Part shown: piece by piece, positions 45,893 to 56,984 of the stretch
Numbering within the stretch: position 1 is the stretch's first letter
How the letters are laid out: each line of letters begins with the position of its first letter
Assembly: GCA_905116865.2 (NCBI GenBank)
Contig: CAJHNH020006667.1
Coordinates: 574,012-638,011, forward strand
Direction: 5' to 3'
From: Candidula unifasciata
Taxonomy: Eukaryota; Mollusca; Gastropoda; Stylommatophora; Geomitridae
DNA: 64,000 nt
Program-made: the position numbers and the translations under genes
Notes under the pieces: model-generated
What the model saw: only the letters and a program-made list of their open reading frames with translations
What the model was told of the DNA's origin: nothing
The model's database searches: none

Positions 45893-46630
45893 TATATTTA
45901 TTTATATATACCTGTGAGTGTAGGTTTGTGTTTGCGCGCCCGCGCGTGTGTGTATGTGTAAAGCATTTACCTGGACATTCAAGAACATAAACTGAATGAC
46001 CAAACCATATCTAAAGCAAGCGTATAAGCTCTGGACGCCAGGGAGACCGCAGGCTAGCCTCTTATATATTTAGTGAACCACTTCATTTAACGGCAGCTAG
46101 GAAAACTTCAGAACTAAGGTAACGGCCTATCAAGGCACCCCTCATGGGACAGATTAATTCTTTTTCCGGCAGTGTGATGAAAAGACCACGACACTGTTTT
46201 ATGGTATTTCTCTGGTGCATCTACCTTTCAGTCTACCTTTTACTTGTGTCTTTTACTTGTGACTTTCACTTGTGTCTTGCAAATCAATGAAACTGATAAT
46301 CTTTAATAAATACAGGATACACTTAACACCTACTGATACTGACAATTTACTATTTGTTTCCCTGCAGTGAAAAACTAGTTAAGAGTCCACAACTTAACTT
46401 TTCAAATAGCCACTGAATCCCTTTGGCACTAATGAAGAGAAAGTCTCATAGAAGGTCTGGTCTTTAAAGTTTGATTTAAAGTATTAGGCCTTCATGTACA
46501 CGATACAGGGGCCAATCATTTGATTCTTTGTTGCCTTTATTTTTAATTACATTTGTGTTAATTCTCTCTGATGTTTTATTGGGCAGGTTAGATCCAACAG
46601 CAACAGCAGTCGAAATAATTCATCCACTCT
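45893..46630. other. No recognisable gene
   Basis: Short CG/TG repeats near 45933-45958; 'cttttacttgtgt' repeats near 46240-46280. Confidence 0.5.
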
Positions 46631-46634
46631 TTGG

Positions 46635-46636
<2 letters not shown>

Positions 46637-46699
<63 letters not shown>
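46637..46699 (+). repeat. (GA)n array
   Basis: Pure GA, ~62 bp. Confidence 0.97.
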
Positions 46700-46701
<2 letters not shown>

Positions 46702-46799
46702 CTTGAATGAATAAACTTCATTTCCAAAGGATCACAAATTGGGCACCAAGGCCTATCCTACATTAGACCCTTCCAAACACTCATCTTCTATGGTCACTC

Positions 46800-46833
46800 G
46801 GAGAGGGAAGAGAGAGAGGGAGAGAGAGGGAGA

Positions 46834-46898
<65 letters not shown>
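46800..46898 (+). repeat. (GA)n array with GG interruptions
   Basis: GA dinucleotides with regularly spaced GGGA interruptions; 100 bp downstream of the previous GA array. Confidence 0.95.
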
Positions 46899-46900
<2 letters not shown>

Positions 46901-46972
46901 AACTCAGAGAATTTGTTTGATAGGCAAGCACATTGACCACAGGAAAAAGGCAATTTATCATACATTGCTTAA

Positions 46973-47212
46973 GTCAGAGGAGCGCTGGTCGAACTGTTAA
47001 AATGTTGGGCTCTCATGCGGGAGACCCGGGTTCGTATCCTCGGTAAGATTTGGGATTTGTTTCCTGTCAGTCGCAAAACAGAACTCTCACCTGCACAGTC
47101 CATGGCGACAGCATTAGCCATGCAGCCTTAAATCCTCAGGCTCAAAGACCCCCCTTCCTACACTGCAAAAGTGTTAAAATAAAGGCAGTAATTTGCAGTT
47201 TTGGCTAAATGC
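46973..47212 (+). mobile_element. SINE-B copy
   Basis: 'gaggagcgctggtcgaactg' head, B-box gggttcgtatcc, 'catggcgacagcattagcca' body, 'aaataaaggcagtaatttgc' end. Confidence 0.92.
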
Positions 47213-47214
47213 AG

Positions 47215-47615
47215 TAACCAGTCAGTCCTCCAGAAAACGAAAAGTACCAGCTACCCTTTGCCCACTAGAAAACGGAAAGTACCAGCCCACCAGATAACGA
47301 AAAGTACCAGTTACCCTTTGCCCACTAGATAACGAAAAGTACCAGTTACCCTTTGCCCACTAGATAACGAAAAGTACCAGTTACCCTTTGCCCACTAGAT
47401 AACGAAAAGTACCAGTTACCCTTTGCCCATCAGATAACGAGAAGTACCAGTTACCCTTTGCCCAATAGATAATGAAAAGTACCAGTTACCCTATGCCCAC
47501 TAGATAATAAAAAGTACCAGTTACCCTTTGCCCACCAGATAACGAAAAGTACCAGTTACCCTTTGCCCACTAAAAAACGAAAAGTACCAGTTACCCTTTG
47601 CCCACCAGTGGAAAC
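47215..47615 (+). repeat. 35-bp minisatellite, ~11 units
   Basis: Unit 'cactagataacgaaaagtac' plus 'cagttaccctttgcc'. Exact 35-base spacing in the centre (47331/47366). First units are irregular. It begins right after the SINE-B end. Confidence 0.95.
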
Positions 47616-47799
47616 TTTCTCTAACTATTGCCCAGTCTAAAAAATCTTGCTGCCCCCTGCCCGTGAGGCCACGGTTCCATAATGAACAATTTTCGTGCTA
47701 CAACAGCAATAATTAGTTCATGAGAGTAATTACACTGTTGGCAGTCTTGCTTGATAATCATTGCAACCGCTTCTCTAAATGTGTCCGGAAGGTACACAG

Positions 47800-47844
<45 letters not shown>

Positions 47845-48172
47845 TACCTATATGTGTATACATACATATATTGCACAATCACTCTATTCTTCTTTTTGCC
47901 ATTACCAATTAAAAAAAAATGTCTTTTAGTATCGACCATCTTTAGATCTATAACACCATCTTCGATTCAGTGTCATCTATGCCCTATTAAAACATTCTAT
48001 CGTTATTAACCGTTCATGTAGTTCATAGAGCATAAATAAATTTCCCCTTTACGTGTCATTAGGCAGCTTGGTTGTACGATGCCAGCTTCGTTGTTGAACG
48101 AACAAATCACCTCTAGATAAAGATAAAGATCAGTATCAGACCAACGCCTTTAAGTTAGCAAAGATTTGTTTG
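47616..48172. other. No recognisable gene; (CA)n at 47801-47840
   Basis: Pure CA of about 40 bp; otherwise nothing. Confidence 0.6.
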
Positions 48173-48174
48173 GA

Positions 48175-48252
<78 letters not shown>
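48175..48252 (+). repeat. (TA)n microsatellite
   Basis: Pure TA, ~76 bp. Confidence 0.97.
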
Positions 48253-48256
<4 letters not shown>

Positions 48257-48585
48257 TATCTGCAGACCCAGATAGTTTTTTTCTGAAACCCCTCACCTCG
48301 GTGACTAGGGAATCGATTAAAGAAGCGCAAGACCTGTAAGTATCTGCATATCTACATATTCATCCTGAAAACGAATTCTTCATCGGTAGTCTAGTCAGAT
48401 TAAATATGTTTGACGTTTCTTTCGAAGTCGGAGTATCATCAGTAAGTTAGGCAGGGAACCAGGAATCTGTACATACCAGCCCAGATGTGCTGAGCGCGCA
48501 ACATTTATGTCTTGCAAGAAGTCGAGACAAAAGGAACCAACCTATACTTTCTGCCAGAGTTCAAAGGCTGTGAAAAAAATAAGAT
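48253..48585. other. No recognisable gene
   Basis: Nothing supportable seen. Confidence 0.5.
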
Positions 48586-49294
48586 GAAGAAGGAGCAGAA
48601 GGAGCAGGAGGATGAAAAGAGGAAGAAGTAAAGGAAGAAGAAGAAGAAGAAGAAGAAGAAGAAGAAGAAGAAGAAGAAGAAGAAGAAGAAGAAGAAGAAG
48701 AAAGAAGAAGAAGAAAAAAGAAGAAGAAGAAGAAGAAGAAGAAGAAGAAAAAAGAAGAAAAAGAAGAGGAGGAGGAAGAAGAAGAAGAAGAAGAAGAAGA
48801 AGAAGAAGAAGAAGAAGAAGAAGAAGAAGAAGAAGAAGAAGAAGAAGAAGAAGAAGAAGAAGAAGAAGAAGAAGAAGAAGAAGAAGAAGAAGAAGAAGAA
48901 GAAGAAGAAGAAGAAGAAGGAGGAGGAGGAGGAGAAGGAGGAGGAGGAGGAGGAGAAGAAGAAGAAGAAGAAGAAGAAGAAGAAGAAGAAGAAGAAGAAG
49001 AAGAAGAAGAAGAAGAAGAAGAAGAAGAAGAAGAAGAAGGAGGAGGAGGAGGAGGAGGAGGAGGAGGAGGAGGAGGAGGAGGAGGAGGAGGAGGAGAAGA
49101 AGAAGAAGAAGAAGAAGAAGAAGAAGAAGAAGAAGAAGAAGAAGAAGAAGAAGAAGAAGAAGAAGAAGAAGAAGAAGAAGAAGAAGAAGAAGAAGAAGAA
49201 GAAGAAGAAAAAGAAGAAGAAAAAATAGAAGAAATAGAAGAAGAAGAAGAAGAAGAAGAAGAAGAAGAAGAAGAAGAAGAAGAAGAAGAAGAGA
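48586..49294 (+). repeat. (GAA)n array with (GGA)n blocks, ~700 bp
   Basis: GAA throughout, with (GGA)n blocks at 48919-48953 and 49038-49096 and AAAAAG interruptions. Purines are on the plus strand. The 256- and 234-residue open frames are translations of the repeat. Confidence 0.98.
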
Positions 49295-49479
49295 CGTAAG
49301 ACGCTCAGACAACTAATTCACATCTTTACTAGAATTCCCATAACACATATTGCTTAGGCCACGAAGACCAGACGTTGAGGTCAGTGTGGCGGTGGCCATT
49401 GAAGACTGGTTCTAAATTCTCTGAAGATTATAAAATGACAAAAGAAGTATTGATTTATACAACATACTACTTACTTTCC

Positions 49480-49745
49480 GGGAGCCGCCGTGGTGTAGTG
49501 TCTGGAAGCTCGCCTGCGGATCGGAAAGATTGTGTGTTTAGGTCGTGAGGAAGCCGGATTTTTTTAAATGACTTTGGCTTGCAGGCTGACCAAACTTTAC
49601 AGTTGTACGAGGTAAAGTCCTGGGAAGTAAACGCATCAGGTGTGATGTTGACCACATCACCCTCAAGTGTCAATTTGCCTATAAAATAAATATATAGCCA
49701 TTTATGCCCAATACGACAGAGGGTGTCGAAAAGGGTCCTTTACTT
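49480..49745 (+). mobile_element. SINE-A copy, full length
   Basis: 'gggagccgccgtggtgtagt' head, degraded B-box, T-run linker, 'ggtaaagtcctgggaagtaa', 'gatgttgaccacatcaccct', 'gcctataaaataaatatata', 'gaaaagggtcctttacttac'. Confidence 0.93.
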
Positions 49746-49749
49746 ACTG

Positions 49750-50120
49750 TACCAAACCGCTCTCTAGGCGTTGGGTATTAGATGCTTGTCCACTGTTCTG
49801 AAGGTCTTGGATTCGAATCCACAACCAAGATGATCTTCTTCTTCATTAGCATCTAAACGGGTGGCTGGAACACTGCCTTTTTATTTACAGCTAGGCTGTG
49901 ACATATGTGAATTTGACCCAACACAATCGATTTCGGCAAATCTTTAATTAGTCGGCTTTTACAACATGCTTTTGATGAGAAAATGCAGCCTGTTTTTTTC
50001 AAGAAAAACAGCTTTCACAAGCGAAAGCTTGAGAAAAAGAAATGACATTAAGATGACTGCCAGGTTGACCCGGGCTAAAATTTGCGCTGGAAAATGTCAC
50101 TGAATCGAAGCAGCTGACGT
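49750..50120 (+). mobile_element. Possible tRNA-headed SINE fragment
   Basis: 'tctaggcgttgggtattaga' and B-box-like ggattcgaatcc at about 49809 form a tRNA-like head. A SINE-A-like 'gccaggttgacccgggctaa' lies ~240 bp downstream near 50061. The middle is unrelated, so this may be two pieces. Confidence 0.4.
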
Positions 50121-50202
50121 AATTTCTTAATCCCTAAAGATTTCAGTTTTTAATATGTTCTTCTGTGTCATGTAATCCATATTATGTATATATATATATA
50201 TA

Positions 50203-50471
50203 TAAAGTAAAGGTTCCTTTTCCACGCCTTTAGGCGCATGGGACATGCAGGCCTATACCTTTATTTTTATCGACCAATCGGCTTAAGATGGGTGATATGG
50301 TCAGCATCACGCCGGCCGCCATTACTTTCCGCGAGGGTAGCCGGAACTGACATAAGGCTGGGTCGACCTGGTAGTCCAGGTCATTTTAAAATAAGTTCGG
50401 CTCCACCAGAAAGCAAACCCATGACCTTTCGATTCACATGCGAGCGTCTAGCCGCTACCCTATGGTGACTC

Positions 50472-50473
<2 letters not shown>
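50203..50473 (-). mobile_element. SINE-A copy, full length
   Basis: 'aaagtaaaggttccttttcc' tail, 'gaccaatcggcttaagatgg', 'ggtcagcatcacgccggccg', 'ggctgggtcgacctggtagt', B-box complement 'gcaaacccatgacctttcga', 'gcgagcgtctagccgctacc' head. TA repeats flank it on both sides (50188-50203 and 50475-50521). Confidence 0.93.

Positions 50474-50474
<1 letters not shown>

Positions 50475-50522
<48 letters not shown>
50475..50522 (+). repeat. (TA)n microsatellite
   Basis: Pure TA of ~46 bp immediately beyond the SINE-A head. Confidence 0.95.
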
Positions 50523-50526
<4 letters not shown>

Positions 50527-50551
50527 CTAAAGGCTTTATATCAGTTTATAT

Positions 50552-50755
50552 TCAGTCATCAGCATTATTATCGTCATCACCATCATTATTATTATCACCA
50601 CCTTCGCTTCAACCACCATCATTATCCTTACCGCCACAACTATCACCACCGCCACCATCATTATCGATCACCATTATCATCACCATCATCGCTTCAACCA
50701 CCATCTCCATCATCATCCTTACCGCCACAACCATCACCAACGCCACCACCATTAT
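50552..50755 (+). repeat. ATC/ACC-rich repeat, two ~90-bp units
   Basis: 'cttcaaccaccatcattatc' and 'cttcaaccaccatctccatc' begin two parallel stretches that both continue to 'ccttaccgccacaac' and 'atcacca..gccacc'. Overall CAT/ACC trinucleotide-rich. Confidence 0.85.
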
Positions 50756-50824
50756 TAGTCAGCCTTGCCGACTGACTGGGCAGTCATGTTTTCCCACTAA
50801 AATAGGGCTATCCCACCATATGCA

Positions 50825-51310
50825 GATGGAGCTGCCGTCGCATAGTGGATAGGCGTTAGCCCATGCGTTCAAAGGTTCTGGGTTCAATTACGAACGGTGC
50901 CGGACTTTTTTTTCCCCTTTAAAAATGACCTTTGCTCTCAGATTGACCCAGCGTTACCATTGGCACCAGCTAAATGACCTTTGCTCTCAGGTTGACACAG
51001 CCTTACCATTGGCACCAGCTAAATGACCTTTGCTCTCAGGTTGACACAGCCTTACCATTGGCACCAGCTAAATGACCTTTGCTCTCAGGTTGACACAGCC
51101 TTACCATTGGCACCAGCTAAATGACCTTTGCTCTCAGGTTGACACAGCCTTACTATTGGCACCAGCTAAAGTCATGGGAAGTGAAGGCGGCTAGCATGAA
51201 TCTGACGACATCACCACCCCCCCCCTCGCCCGATTGGTCTATAAAATGTAGGTCTAGCCCTATACGCCCAATGCACCTAATGGGCACAAAAAAGGGTTCG
51301 TTAGTTTTAC
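50825..51310 (+). mobile_element. SINE-A3 copy (third head) with internal tandem array
   Basis: Head 'gctgccgtcgcatagtggat' with B-box-like gggttcaattac differs from the other SINE-A heads. After 'gtgccggactttttttttcc' the body carries five 49-bp units (50923-51167), then continues as normal SINE-A: 'gtcatgggaagtgaaggcgg', 'gattggtctataaaatgtag', 'aaaaaagggttcgttagttt'. Confidence 0.9.
50923..51167 (+). repeat. Five 49-bp tandem units inside a SINE
   Basis: Unit starts at 50923, 50972, 51021, 51070 and 51119. Each reads 'aaatgacctttgctctcagg', then 'ttgacacagccttaccattg' and 'gcaccagct'. The first unit differs by 'gattgacccagcg', closer to the SINE-A body, so it is probably the ancestral one. 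Confidence 0.97.
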
Positions 51311-51495
51311 AATGTTTGAAGATGCGTTCCAGAAGCCAACATGGTAGTGGGAAAAAAGAGAGACGACAATAGCCACGTTTATAACACACACAAAAAGTGT
51401 TTGTATTACGTTCAAAAGTCATAAATAAGAATAAGAATATTACTTTCAAAAGCCATATCATGAACCGCGCTAACACCCTGGCCATATTTATATAG

Positions 51496-52288
51496 GCTGT
51501 CTAGATAAATAAAACAATATCTAGATTTAAAAAAAAAACTGTATAGATAAATAAAACACTGTCTAGGTAAATAAGACAATGTCTAGATAAATGAAACTAT
51601 TTCTAGATAAATAAAACAATGTCTAGATTAAAAAAAAAAAAAAACAATGTCTAGATAAATAAAACAATGTCTAGATAAATAAAACAATGTCTAGATAAAT
51701 AAAACAATGTCTAGATAAATAAAAGAATGTCTATATATATATTAAACAATGTCTAGATAAATAAAAGAATGTCTAGATAAATAAAACAATGCATAGATAA
51801 AGAAAACAATGTCTAGATAAATAAAAGAATGTCTAGATATATAAAACAATGTCTAGATAAATAAAACAATGTCTAGATAAATAAAACAATGTCTAGATAA
51901 ATAAAAGAATGTCTAGATATATAAACAATGTCTAGATAAATAAAAGAATGTCTAGATAAATAAAACAATGTCTAGATAAATAAAATAATGTCTAGATAAA
52001 TAAAAGAATGTCTAGATAAATAAAACAATGTCTAGATAAATAAAAGAATGTCTAGATATATAAAACAATGTCTAGATAAATAAAACAATGTCTAGATAAA
52101 TAAAACAATGTCTAGATAAATAAAACAATGTCTTGAGAAAAAAAACAATGCATAGATAAATAAAACAATGTCTAGATAAATAAAACAATGTCTAGATAAA
52201 TAAAACAATGCATAGATAAATAAACAATGTCTAGATAAATAAAACAATATATAGATAAATAAAAGAATGCCTAGATATACAAAACAAT
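51496..52288 (+). repeat. 20-bp minisatellite, ~40 units
   Basis: Unit tctagataaataaaacaatg with alternating variant ...aaaagaatg and occasional catagataaa. Two A-run insertions lie near 51528 and 51630. Minus-strand frames with repeated FIYLDIVLFIYA peptides are artefacts. Confidence 0.97.
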
Positions 52289-52655
52289 TCTCCACGCATT
52301 GTTTTGTAGACTTGATCAAAGCTGGCCACATTGGTTCGTTGCTTGGAGCAAAAAAGGAAAAAAAAAAAGGGTGGGGGAAGGGGGGAGAGCTAATGTCCGG
52401 TGTCCATCATCGTTCTGTCTGCCCTACCCCAAATATCAATCTCATGTCTGCATTCACTTTTCTTTTGAAACTGTCGAATTTAATGTGGGCACATTGTTTA
52501 TGTTTCTGAAAAATGGTGGTGTTATGAGTCAGTGGTTTTTTTTTTTTTTTTTTTTAAACTGTGTAGCTTGTATGTTGTGAAAAAAGCCAACAATGCTTAA
52601 AAATAAATAAAATCAAATTATTAGAAAGGATTTCCCATAAGTGAATAAGTTAAGC
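52289..52655. other. No recognisable gene
   Basis: T-run at 52535-52554. Nothing else. Confidence 0.5.
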
Positions 52656-52657
52656 TG

Positions 52658-53145
52658 AACCCCACCAGGACGGATCAGCCAGCGATAATCACTCGATGAA
52701 ACAAAGTTCCACCGTTCGAATGAGAATTACCCGTGTACAAGTTCCAGAAAACCCCGTGCAATAGTTAGGTTATATTAGGGCTGCCTACAACAGCTGGGGA
52801 AAGTAAAAGATCCCTTTTTCGCGCCTTTAGGCGCATCAGGCATATGGAAAAAGTACTCATATTTGTTACAGACTAATCGGCACTAGTTGGGAGGGTAATG
52901 TGTTCAGCATTACGCTGGCCGACTTTACTTCCCCAGGACATACATCCAGGTACAAATTTTAGGCTGGGTCGACCCTGCGACGCTCCATATCATGATAAAA
53001 ATCCACGCAGCAGCAGTGGGTTTTAATCGCAGTACGTTAGAATTACAAGTCGGACTTGCAACGCCTAAGCTACGGACGCCGCATAGCAACTGGGGTGGGG
53101 CTTTAAAATAACAAAATATTGCGTCCCATATTGGGGCAGACTGTC
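52658..53145 (-). mobile_element. Repeat C copy 6, split by SINE-A2
   Basis: Left part 52658-52800 ('accccaccaggacggatcag', 'cgataatcactcgatga', 'aaaaccccgtgcaat'), ending 'caacagctgggg'. Right part 53088-53145 ('caactggggtggggctttaa', 'ttgcgtcccatattgggg'). The LINE C-terminus on the same strand follows at 53150, so the module again lies just 3' of LINE coding sequence. Confidence 0.82.
52798..53087 (-). mobile_element. SINE-A2 inserted in repeat C
   Basis: Tail 'gaaagtaaaagatccctttt', body 'ggtaatgtgttcagcattac' and 'cgctggccgactttacttcc', second-type head ending 'taagctacggacgccgc'. Flanks 'caacagctgggg' and 'caactgggg' suggest an imperfect target-site duplication. Confidence 0.88.
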
Positions 53146-53149
53146 CCAT

Positions 53150-53430
53150 GAGTTTGCATACATCATCAATTCTCGTTGTGCCTATTGGCACACGAGGCTT
53201 CAGAGAGGACTTTCCATGCTTTCCTGTCCTGTGCAATCTTCAGTGCAGTTTTCCATGTCAAAGATGCCGCACTCAGGTCACTTTCCATCGTTCTTCTCCA
53301 TGTTGTTTTTGGGCGCCCCTGTTTTCTCTTTCTCTCTGGTGTCCATGTGAGAGCTGTTTTGGCAGGTAAATCAGGATTCATTCTCATAACGTGGCCAAGC
53401 CATTTCCATCTTCTCTTTGTTATCAGTTTG
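53150..53430 (-). mobile_element. LINE C-terminus, RTE-like
   Basis: Minus strand: WKWLGHVMRMNPDLPAKTAL and TWTPERKRKQGRPKTTWRR, then TMESDLSAASLTWKTALKIA and QDRKAWKVL, stop after RHNEN. This is the 'GRPKTTWRRT.E.EL' C-terminus typical of RTE-like LINEs. Repeat C follows within 20 bp. Confidence 0.82.
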
Positions 53431-53529
53431 CATACATAGAAAACATTTTTTTTTTAAAGAAAACTATTTGTATGTATATACTATACTCTACATGACTACC
53501 ATGGATTTGAAAACACTCACTCCGCTGTC

Positions 53530-54033
53530 AAAGAATACTATAAGCATAGCTGGAGTTATGCTTGTAATGGCAAACAGAATGAAGCCATCCGAGTGATTCT
53601 GGGATGTACAAGAATACACCAATAGAATGTTTGTGAAATATTCTTACACTGCTGATTACTGCAGATAGGCTAAAAATCTGCAATCGAGGTCTTACCTCAG
53701 AATAGCAGCAGGAAAGAAACATCTTACATGAAACTCTATGCAGAGCTAAGGGGCACAGACTAAAAAAAAAAGGAAAATCTTGGATGGCACAGGAAAAAGA
53801 CACAAAGAGACCTGTGTGCATGCTTGAAAATATTAGGCGAGGCGATGAGTTGATTACAGTGGCTGAGCATGAAGCAGACGTGTGAAGTGTTCTAATCACA
53901 GTGGGATGGAGTGCATGGACTGACCAGCAGATGCTGCGGAAACAGAAATTCAACAACTGATTCATGACAGTTCCCATCCTGGTGATGTGATTATCTATGC
54001 CGACGGCTCTCTGCTGAGAGGCGTTGTTCATTG
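53530..54033 (+). mobile_element. LINE fragment: linker and RNase H start
   Basis: In mixed frames reads NEAIRVILGCTR (the 'A.R.ILG..R' linker), LLIADRLKICNRGL and, near its end, VIIYADGSLLRG (53986-54021), the first catalytic region of LINE RNase H. It breaks off in that domain, where minus-strand LINE sequence begins. Confidence 0.68.
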
Positions 54034-54044
54034 TTCATATTTAA

Positions 54045-56335
54045 GATCGTCTTCATCGCACGTCTAGCATGACAATAAGTGCTCCGATCTTCCCCTGATA
54101 ATGTCTCACAGATTTTAGGCTAGCAATTCCCATTCTTTTCTGGCTGATGTGGCCCCCGTGGTTTTCATGTCTCGTAACTCCAGTTGTAGTATGCACGGGA
54201 TATGCAGTCTATTCAGCTAAACATCATTTTCCACAAAACTGACAGCTTTGCAGCGTTTAGTCTCTCGTGTCGCATTGAGAATGTCTCTTCTGTCCATAAG
54301 TGGTCCATTCATATAGTCGCACTGCCAGCCAGAGAGTCTGCTCTCTCATTGTCTTTCACGCCAGCATAACAGAGACAAAAATGAAACGCACTTTGTGAAA
54401 CGCTGCCTGTTGTATCAGATAGAGCCATCGTTTCCTTGATCTTATGTAGCATGACAATTGAGTCACTGAGCAAACATGCATTGATGAATGCCTGAGTTTT
54501 CCGCCATTGTAGCGCCTTTGTCGCAGCCATGACCTACATTGTCAGGCTGTTGGTGGTAGAAGACAAGTCTCCACTGTCTTCTTTGTTGACTTTCCTTTAG
54601 TTATTGCCGTGAAAGCTCTTCGCTTCTGACGAATCACAGAACCATCTGTGTATATCATCGAATCTTCCCATGATGTATAATCCTTCATCAATGCTCTCAC
54701 TTCTGTATAATCTATTGGTGTCGCCAAATCACGGCACTGTCTTGTCAAGGTGATAACCACCACAAAGTACTGCTTGTATTTATTTGGTATGGATATCCAT
54801 TCCTCTCTAAAGATTATGTCTTCAAGTCTTACCCGTTGAAATACTGTCTCTGCCCTGCCCAACAAAGACTGGCTTCGTTTAAGTCTGTTGCTTTTACGAT
54901 TATTTAGTTCATCGTGCAGTGAATATGTAAAGACCTTTGTGATTTTCAGGTCGGCACATGCTTGGCGCAGTTCAAGCCTTTGCTTTTTATGTATGGAAAA
55001 CATAGGTCTCTCACTACTCTTTGTGACGTGTATTTGGTGCAGCGAAATATGATGCACATTAGTTCATTTGGACCTTCTCCTGTCTGTCGATTTGTGTCCT
55101 GCTGAGGATGAGGGTTTCCAGTCCATATTATATGGCAGAAAGTATTAAAGCCTGCTAGAGGTCGACAAGTCTGGTAGTCTGGTAGTCTTAGTTTCAGCTT
55201 CATAGCAAACGGGTCGCCCCATCTTTGCTCCGCTCCTGTGCCAACGAAAAACACTCACAATGTTTATCACAGTCCCTTGTGGAAAGATTGACAGATTGCT
55301 GTCTCAGCATATGTAGCATACACTCGCATTCATACGGTAGAGGTCGACAAGCAGCCTTTGTTGACCACTCATAGCAGTCATACCTCTGACTGCAGCCAAG
55401 CCCTTTTCTGGCCCTATTGATCATAGCTAAAGCTCCAATCAAAACTTCTTCACATGTATTTATAAAAGTTCAGTCCTTGCTATCTCTTCGCTATTCATAC
55501 GTACAGAGCGCGTTAATGTGTGTACTATGTGACTGTTAAAAGAGAACCAAGCTGCAGTCTCCTCTGCAGGGTCAATCTGTGCTCCGGAAAAAATTTGACA
55601 CCTATTTGCAATGCGTTCCAGTTCCTTCTGAAGTTCTACAATTCTGCCCCTGTTCCTGCCTTGGCGGTACACGAGTATGTCATCGGAGTATGAGAATATT
55701 TTTCCTTCACCTGTGGTTTGAGGTTTTGTCGCCTCAGTAGTGAAAACATTAAAGAGAAGTGGGGATAAAGGTAATTAATCCCTGAGGAAATCCTGTATGT
55801 AATCTTTCACTTTTGAAAACAACTTGTCTCTTGAAAAGCATGGGGAAAATGTTGATATTTATGAGTTGGTGTATGCGTTTTTCAAAGTGCACCCTGTTGT
55901 ATACATCTTCTAGATTAGCGTCACAGTACGTCTCAATTTCTGAATGGAAAACTTCAAATACATGGTTAATAAGCGAAAAAAAAAAAAAAAAAAACCAGCA
56001 GCATTACTTTATTTATATTTATGTTCTCTACATGCTCCCAATGTTGATTGTAGTCTACCTGTTTGTTCTAGCTTAAGAGTAATTTTCCTTGCCACTATTT
56101 TTTTCTAGCAGTTTTTCAATGGTATTTTAAATACTGATAATTCCTTAGCTGCTTTCAGAAGATGGTTGTTTGCCAGGCTTGAGCAAAGGTATTAAAAAAC
56201 GTTGAAGCCATGTTTTATTTGCAGCGCCCGTCCTTATGCTATTGTTGTATTCGCTGCACTGTTCTGATAGTTCCTTGTTGAGTTGGTTTTTAAAAGTAAT
56301 CATATCGGACTGTCTGGTCGGGTGCTTAGAGGCAG
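54045..56335 (-). mobile_element. LINE: RT palm through RNase H, ~2.3 kb
   Basis: Minus strand, in order: WLQRFLIPLLKPGKQPSSES and ...TIEKLLEKIVARKI (RT entry, 56.1-56.2 kb), LEDVYNRVHFEKR (motif A region, 55.9 kb), HTGFPQG and LLFNVFTT, and YSDDILVYRQGRNRG (palm, YSDD at 55679-55690). The RNase H part has SMIYTDGSVIRQ (Asp at 54644-54646), AATKALQWRKTQ and VKDNERADSLAGSATI (54309-54360). A C-terminal stretch reaches about 54050. The layout fits I/Jockey-type ORF2. Several frameshifts; the dispersed 'ggcacaggagcggagcaa' motif sits at 55195-55330 inside it. YSDD instead of YADD may be tolerated, but the frame is broken. Confidence 0.8.
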
Positions 56336-56339
56336 AAGA

Positions 56340-56975
56340 AATGCATTGGGGTTCATTAAAAAAATACTAACGGACGACACTTAGCGCAAAAAAGCCTAGT
56401 ATATGATATCACAACGTCAAGTTTGAGAATAGTTGTAGAGGCGGTCACTGCAGCCTTCCGTTGGCTAGAGAGTCAGCTGCACACAAATGTTGTGATTATA
56501 ACTGACTCACAAAACATTCTGTGAAAGGTAAATACGAGTATACTTTGTGCAGAGTGGCAAGCATCGCTTTAAAAGTTCAGGGCACTTAGCTTCATTTGGA
56601 AATTTTCTCTAGGATATGCTGATGTGTTAGTAAGAAACGAACAGTCTGACAGACTTGCTGGCGCTGCGCCCCTTGGCAGTAACTTTGTGGATGACAAGCT
56701 AGATGTTGTCAAGGCTCTTTGTGAAGGAGTAAACAGTGCGGAGGCACACTTAGATTATAATGGTGTGAAAATAATGGTGCAACCGGGAGTGACTAAGGAA
56801 CCTGGCCGACTCTTCACACTAAAGGGAAAGGCAAGACACTCTTAAAATCAGATCGTTATTGCTTTCATTGGAATTAGAACTCTTCGCTGGCTGCTGTAGA
56901 TGTGGACTGGGCGCTTATGGAAAAGTCACCAGTGCCATTAATTCGGTTTTTAAAATGAAACTGATTTCTCCTTTT
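56340..56975 (+). mobile_element. LINE fragment: RNase H C-half and tail
   Basis: Reads SLRIVVEAVTAAFRWLESQL, VVIITDSQNIL (Asp at 56504-56506), then SLGYADVLVRNEQSDRLAGA (normally 'PGHAGV.GNE.ADRLAG') and LFTLKGKARHS. The tail continues to 56975. The 36.8-kb fragment is another copy of the tail. Stops at the ends of several segments. Confidence 0.72.
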
Positions 56976-56984
56976 TCTTCCCCT

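Noticed and set aside
48542..49316. Poly-Leu and poly-Arg frames
   Set aside because: Translation of (GAA)n on either strand.
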